Assembly (NCBI GenBank): GCA_036504215.1
Contig: DASXVO010000020.1
Location: forward strand, 1 to 55,606
DNA length: 55,606 nt
Direction of reading: 5' to 3'
DNA from: Vicinamibacterales bacterium
Lineage (GTDB): Bacteria > Acidobacteriota > Vicinamibacteria > Vicinamibacterales > Fen-181
The notes beneath the pieces are model-generated. The model was not told where the DNA came from. It did not search any database and worked only from the letters and a program-made list of their open reading frames with translations. Below are positions 51,608-55,606 of the stretch, piece after piece. The position numbers and the translations under genes are program-made. Position 1 is the stretch's first letter; each line of letters opens with the position of its first letter.

Positions 51608-52729
51608 TCAGGGCAGCGACGCCGGGATGCGTTCGAACAACTGGATCCGCTTGTTCACCTGCTCGCTCACGAGAATGAGCCGGCGGGCGCGATCCACGGC
51701 AATGCCGGCGGGGAGTTGCATCTGCCCCGGCCGTTCCCCGAGTTCTCCCACCCACATCAGCGGCTGGCCGTCAGTGGTGAACATCTGGAAGTTGTTGAAG
51801 TCGGAGTCCACGACGTACACGACATTCTCGGCGTCCACGGCGATTCCCTTCGGCCGCCTGAACTGTCCGGGGCGGACGCCAAGGGATCCGAAGCTCGCGA
51901 TCACGTGCAGGTCGACGTCGAACACTTCCACCCGGCAGTTCATGGTATCCGTCACGTAGACGCGGCCGTCGGGACCGCTGGCGACGCCCGTCGGGAAATT
52001 GAACTCGCCCAGGCCCGTGCCACGCCGGCCGACGGTTCGAAGCAGTCTGCCGGAACTGAGTTCGAAGACGAGCAGCGCGTGCCGCCGAGAGTCGACGACG
52101 TACAAACGGCCCCGGGTATCGTCCACCGCGAGCCCGCTCGGGGCGACGAGTTCCGCCCGCTGGCCGATGGCGGTCCGGAAGCCGAGGTCGGCACCGAAGA
52201 CGAGGATCCGACCGAGGCCGCTGTCGCCCACGTAGATGTTGTTCGACGCGTCCACCGCCAGACCGACCGGCACCCGGAACATCGCCTGGCCCGACTTTGC
52301 CCCGATGGCCGTGAACGAGCGCCGCTCCGCGTCCATGACGAAGACGGCGGCCTGGGCCGTGTCGCTGACGATGACCCGGCCGAAGCCGTCCACGGCGACG
52401 CCAAACGGCTTCATGAAGCCGTTCGCGTTCCGGTTCTCGCCGGCTAATCGGTCCTTCCCGAGCAGCGCCTCCTTGAGCGACATCGTCTTGGGCTTGCGAA
52501 CGGCCCCGACGTCATCACCGCCGGCATACGTCCTGACGTAGCGAATTCGTGGTTCGTCGGGAGGTCCCGGCCACACGGTCTGAACAGGCGTCGTCCTGAG
52601 ATCCGGCGCCGGGGCCTTCCGCTCGGAGGCGGCCATCCCAACGAGTCCCACGAATAGAAACGCCACGAGCGGCAGTTCCTTCCGCAGTGCGAGGTTCGTC
52701 GTGTCTTGTTTGTCGTGGCTCATCATCAT
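51608..52729 (-). CDS. NHL-repeat protein with N-terminal membrane anchor
   Basis: Encodes 373 residues from the ATG at 52729 (GGGGAG 9 bases before); two more ATGs follow at once. A hydrophobic helix at about 20-35 (LPLVAFLFVGLVGMA) is an uncleaved anchor or signal peptide. A WPGPPDEPRIRYVRTYAG segment leads to six or so NHL repeats (about 95-370), e.g. NGFMKPFGVAVDGFGRVIV and GEFNFPTGVASGPDGRVYV, which form a beta-propeller for protein or ligand binding. It is the third gene of the NHL-cytochrome-NHL unit and is clearly homologous to the first. A binding or scaffold role with the cytochrome is inferred. Confidence 0.88.
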   Translation of the reverse strand: MMMSHDKQDTTNLALRKELPLVAFLFVGLVGMAASERKAPAPDLRTTPVQTVWPGPPDEPRIRYVRTYAGGDDVGAVRKPKTMSLKEALLGKDRLAGENRNANGFMKPFGVAVDGFGRVIVSDTAQAAVFVMDAERRSFTAIGAKSGQAMFRVPVGLAVDASNNIYVGDSGLGRILVFGADLGFRTAIGQRAELVAPSGLAVDDTRGRLYVVDSRRHALLVFELSSGRLLRTVGRRGTGLGEFNFPTGVASGPDGRVYVTDTMNCRVEVFDVDLHVIASFGSLGVRPGQFRRPKGIAVDAENVVYVVDSDFNNFQMFTTDGQPLMWVGELGERPGQMQLPAGIAVDRARRLILVSEQVNKRIQLFERIPASLP

Positions 52730-52771
52730 CCTGTCGCTCCCCAACGCCGGCGCGTACGCGCTCGCGAGTCG

Positions 52772-54613
52772 TCAATGACAGCCCGAGGCCGTCGTGCAGT
52801 TGCTCATTTGATATCCGTTCGGCGACGCCGCGGCCGTGAACGCCGTGATCCGGGCCGCGCCGTTGTTGAAGGGGGCCCGATCGGAGCTGAGCGCGATCAG
52901 GAACGGGCGGAAGCTGCCGTGCGGGGAGGCCGAGTGACACGCCTGGCACGGGCGCGACGCGTGGCTGCTGACGTTGTGGACGGTGTTCGTGCTTCGGATC
53001 GTCGACGCGCTGTGGCAGTTGAAACAGAACCCGGTAGCCACCGATATCGTCGGGCTGGTGGTGTTCCAGGTGGCGTTGGCGAACCGGAGCATGTAGGCGT
53101 TGGTCGAGCCGTGCGCGCCCTGCGGGACCGAGGCCCCCGTCGTCTCGTTGTTCCCGTGGCAGTCGGTGCAGTACATCCTCGTCGCGCTCGTCGTGGTATT
53201 CCACGGGGCAAGAAGGTTGGTGGCCGGCACTCGCAGGTGGGGCGGACCGACGACCGGGTGGTAGCTCCGGTTGTTCGGATTGACGGCGGCGGCGACGTCG
53301 GTTTCCGGACCGCCCGACGGGGCGTTCGGCGGCGTCGGGCCGAATGCGTACGACGAGTGGCACTTGAAGCAGATCTGGTATTCGCGCGCCGCCGAACCAC
53401 TGATCGTATAGCCGGACTGCGACGCAGAGGTCATCGGGTAGGTGCCGGTCAGCGGGAGCGCGGCAGGGTACGTGGCCGGCTCCACGCCAGAGACGCCCGC
53501 AAGCACCCCCGAGGCAATCGAATTGACTCCCGATGCGTGCAGCCCGGATGAGGCGCCGTGCGAGTTGTGACAATCCGCGCAGTCCACGTGCCGCCGGGCG
53601 CCGGAGAAGTTGGACGGCGAGGTGCGGACCTCGGTCGAATCGTGGACGATGGTCGCGGTCGACGTCTCGAGGGGGTGTCTGTAGGTCCTGGCGAACACCG
53701 GCGCGAGGTTCTTGGCGGCCACCGCCGTGCTCCCGTGGCACTGGAAGCAGACGTCGCGCTGATTGACGGCCTTCAGCAGGCGTTCTGCCTGCGGCGCCGA
53801 GTGGGGGCGATGGCAGGCCTCGCAGCCGTTGTCGCCGACCGTCCCATAGCCGGTGTGTGCACCCAAGCCGGCGATGCCGCCCGTGCTCGCCGTCGTGTAA
53901 CTCTTCGTCGACGTGGCGTGCGAGGACGACGTCCACGACCAGCCGCTGCCGCTGCGCCGGTGGCACGTCACGCACAGGGCCGATCCTTGATTCACCTTCA
54001 CGAGGAACTTGCCTGTCGTCGAATCGAGTCGCTGACTGTGCGGGTCGTGGCAGGCGACGCACTGAACCATCCGCGTGCCGGACTCGAGGCGCACGGCGTC
54101 GCTCGACGGCGGATCGACGACCTCCGTGTTCGCCGGGTTTCGAGCGAACGACACGGGGTGGTCGTTGGACAGGTCGGTCCCGAGACTGGCAGTCGCCGGA
54201 ACGAACGGTCCTCCGGCCATCGCGATGGTTCCGTTGTTGACGGTCGCGTTCACGGCGATGGTACCGTCATGGCAACTGAGGCACAGCTTGGCCGATCCCG
54301 ACGGCTGTGGAGCGCTCGTGCCCGGGAACGTGTTGAATGTCCCCGCGGTCGTGCCGGACTGGTAGGAACTGCTGCCGTAGGTCGTGTAGCTGGCGGCGCT
54401 CGGCGCATGGTTCCAGAGCTGGCGTGCCGGCGAGGCATTGTGCGGCGTGTGGCAGAAGACACACGGCTGTGTCTCCAGCGTCGCCCGGCTCGCGGCGCCG
54501 CCAGTCACCGAGAGGTCGTGCTTGGAGCCGACCACGTCGCTCGGCTTTCCCTGGCCGCCCGCGACCGTCGCGGCGAGGACGGCCGCGATCGCGACCGCTC
54601 CGGCGCGCCTCAT
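52772..54613 (-). CDS. Multiheme cytochrome c3-family protein (11 CxxCH plus one CX5CH)
   Basis: Encodes 613 residues from the ATG at 54613, preceded by GAAGG inside the end of the upstream gene. Signal peptide about 1-20. Eleven CxxCH motifs: CVFCH, CLSCH, CVACH, CVTCH, CEACH, CFQCH, CADCH, CFKCH, CTDCH, CFNCH, CQACH. Several continue as CHxPH or CHxSH (CVFCHTPH, CVACHDPH, CEACHRPH), the doubled-CXXCH style of cytochrome c3-like and extracellular electron-transfer proteins. The protein ends in CTTASGCH, a CX5CH form that might bind a twelfth heme or none. Long Ser/Thr/Gly-rich linkers separate the hemes. It is the middle gene of the unit, 7 bases after the first NHL gene and 42 before the third. 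Confidence 0.92.
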   Translation of the reverse strand: MRRAGAVAIAAVLAATVAGGQGKPSDVVGSKHDLSVTGGAASRATLETQPCVFCHTPHNASPARQLWNHAPSAASYTTYGSSSYQSGTTAGTFNTFPGTSAPQPSGSAKLCLSCHDGTIAVNATVNNGTIAMAGGPFVPATASLGTDLSNDHPVSFARNPANTEVVDPPSSDAVRLESGTRMVQCVACHDPHSQRLDSTTGKFLVKVNQGSALCVTCHRRSGSGWSWTSSSHATSTKSYTTASTGGIAGLGAHTGYGTVGDNGCEACHRPHSAPQAERLLKAVNQRDVCFQCHGSTAVAAKNLAPVFARTYRHPLETSTATIVHDSTEVRTSPSNFSGARRHVDCADCHNSHGASSGLHASGVNSIASGVLAGVSGVEPATYPAALPLTGTYPMTSASQSGYTISGSAAREYQICFKCHSSYAFGPTPPNAPSGGPETDVAAAVNPNNRSYHPVVGPPHLRVPATNLLAPWNTTTSATRMYCTDCHGNNETTGASVPQGAHGSTNAYMLRFANATWNTTSPTISVATGFCFNCHSASTIRSTNTVHNVSSHASRPCQACHSASPHGSFRPFLIALSSDRAPFNNGAARITAFTAAASPNGYQMSNCTTASGCH

Positions 54614-54620
54614 CCGACCT

Positions 54621-55606
54621 TCAGTGCGCATCTGGCCGACTGACATACTGAAACACCTGCACTCGCCCGTTGAGCGTGTCGGCGACGAAGATCCGGTTCG
54701 ACGAATCGATGTGCAGGGCGCTCGGCAGCGAGAACTCGCCGGCCGCCGTTCCGCTCTGCCCAACGACGAGCAGCAGGGCTCCGTCCTGACCGAAGATCTG
54801 CACGACATCGTGCATCGCCTCGGCGATGTAGATGTGGCCGTCGGAATCCACGGCCACCCCTTTCGGCTTGTCGAAGTCGCCCGTGCCGTTGCCCCGCTTG
54901 CCGAACTCATGCAAGTAGGTGCCGTCGGCTGCGAACACCTGGAGCCGCGCGTTCATCGAATCGACAACGTAGAGACGACCGTCGCGGGCGACCGTGATGT
55001 CCGTCGGGTAGTTGAACTCTCCCGCAGCGGCCCCCCGGCGGCCGAAGACCTGCAGGACGCGTCCCCCTGGACTCAGCACCGTGATCTGGCACGCCAGTGT
55101 GTCCACAACGAAGAGGCGGCCGTCTGGCGCCACGGCGATGCCCGTGGGCCGCGAGAAGATGGCCTCGCCGTTCACGACGCCAAGTACCGTCTTCCGCTTC
55201 CCGTCCGGACCGTACCGGTAGATGCGCCGCTTTGCCGAGTCCGCGACATAGATGTCCTGATCGACGCCAACCGCCACGCCGACCGGCGACACGAACGGCG
55301 CCGGTTCCAGGTAGGAGTACTTGCGGGCGCCCACGTCCACCACGTGCACCATGCGCTGGTCGGGATCCGCAATCAGCAGGCGCCCCGCCGCATCCGTGGC
55401 GAGACCGCGGGGGTGCAGGAATCTGGGCTGGCGCCGTCCGCCCACCACGACGGCCAGCGCACGAGCGAGCCATGACCGGCCGGCGCCCACGTCGTGCGGC
55501 CCGCTGATCGCGGTGACGAATCGCACGCGGGCAGGATCGGGCGCGGCGGGCCAGACAGGTCCCTGCCCGGCCGGCGGTGACCACGCCGCGGAACCGGCGC
55601 CAACAG
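54621..55606 (-). CDS. NHL-repeat protein (5' end outside window)
   Basis: The frame is open from the right edge of the window (at least 327 residues). The first visible residues, PVWPAAPDPARVRFVTAISG, align with the TVWPGPPDEPRIRYVRTYAG of the NHL gene at 51608, so the GTG at 55526 is internal and the true start lies outside. Six NHL-type repeats follow (e.g. RFLHPRGLATDAAGRLLIA and GEFNYPTDITVARDGRLYVV), forming a beta-propeller. The stop codon at 54621-54623 is 7 bases before the ATG of the cytochrome gene. This pairs the protein with the cytochrome in one transcript. Confidence 0.9.
   Translation of the reverse strand, partial: VGAGSAAWSPPAGQGPVWPAAPDPARVRFVTAISGPHDVGAGRSWLARALAVVVGGRRQPRFLHPRGLATDAAGRLLIADPDQRMVHVVDVGARKYSYLEPAPFVSPVGVAVGVDQDIYVADSAKRRIYRYGPDGKRKTVLGVVNGEAIFSRPTGIAVAPDGRLFVVDTLACQITVLSPGGRVLQVFGRRGAAAGEFNYPTDITVARDGRLYVVDSMNARLQVFAADGTYLHEFGKRGNGTGDFDKPKGVAVDSDGHIYIAEAMHDVVQIFGQDGALLLVVGQSGTAAGEFSLPSALHIDSSNRIFVADTLNGRVQVFQYVSRPDAH

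Overview
The window looks like a chromosomal segment of a high-GC member of the Acidobacteriota, most likely class Vicinamibacteria. That is an inference from gene content, not a 16S call. The supporting genes are an ADOP-type FtsX/MacB permease, two acidobacterial VWFA-related secreted proteins, an Oar-like TonB-dependent receptor with Gly/Met-rich stretches, a Vps10/BNR exported protein, S46 and S9 peptidases, GH97, a beta-helix protein with a C-terminal HxxELR-type module, and large multiheme cytochromes. I found no rRNA, tRNA, CRISPR array or intact insertion sequence.

Layout. 0-2.6 kb is a small defence/toxin-antitoxin patch: AbiEi-AbiEii (type IV TA) behind a 12-bp palindrome, then a DUF4365 gene cut by one in-frame TGA. 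2.8-8.3 kb holds two secreted orphan proteins, a VWFA protein, and remnants of a nucleotidyltransferase and a DUF4143-type AAA ATPase. 8.3-13.7 kb holds a 908-residue coiled-coil protein and a lone ABC permease. 14.5-21.4 kb holds an S46 dipeptidyl-peptidase, arginine decarboxylase, a MepA-LysM murein endopeptidase and two small unknown proteins. 21.4-27.7 kb is a TonB receptor-VWFA operon plus a lipocalin-like secreted protein. 28.0-32.2 kb is a tightly coupled three-gene operon (DUF362, CapK/PaaK-like adenylating enzyme, GT4 glycosyltransferase), probably for surface polysaccharide or glycolipid. 32.2-41 kb holds a TPR sensor-like membrane protein, a beta-helix protein and a BNR/Vps10 protein. 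41-45.4 kb holds GH97 and DPP-IV. 45.4-49.4 kb holds a decayed M24 peptidase/prolyl-isomerase chimera, a NUDIX protein, phosphofructokinase, a fragment of an unknown gene and a DUF4337 membrane protein. 49.7-55.6 kb is an electron-transfer locus: a 23-heme cytochrome facing an NHL-cytochrome-NHL operon that runs off the right edge.

Together the genes suggest a heterotroph specialised in taking up peptides and sugars (S46, S9, MepA, GH97, TonB receptor), with an extracytoplasmic multiheme system. The most interesting items are the 23-heme cytochrome built from repeated three-heme modules and the neighbouring NHL-cytochrome operon; the stepwise-deleted M24/PPIase relic; the phage-like triple repeat inserted in a beta-helix protein; and two classes of dispersed short repeat, one of which sits inside an open reading frame.
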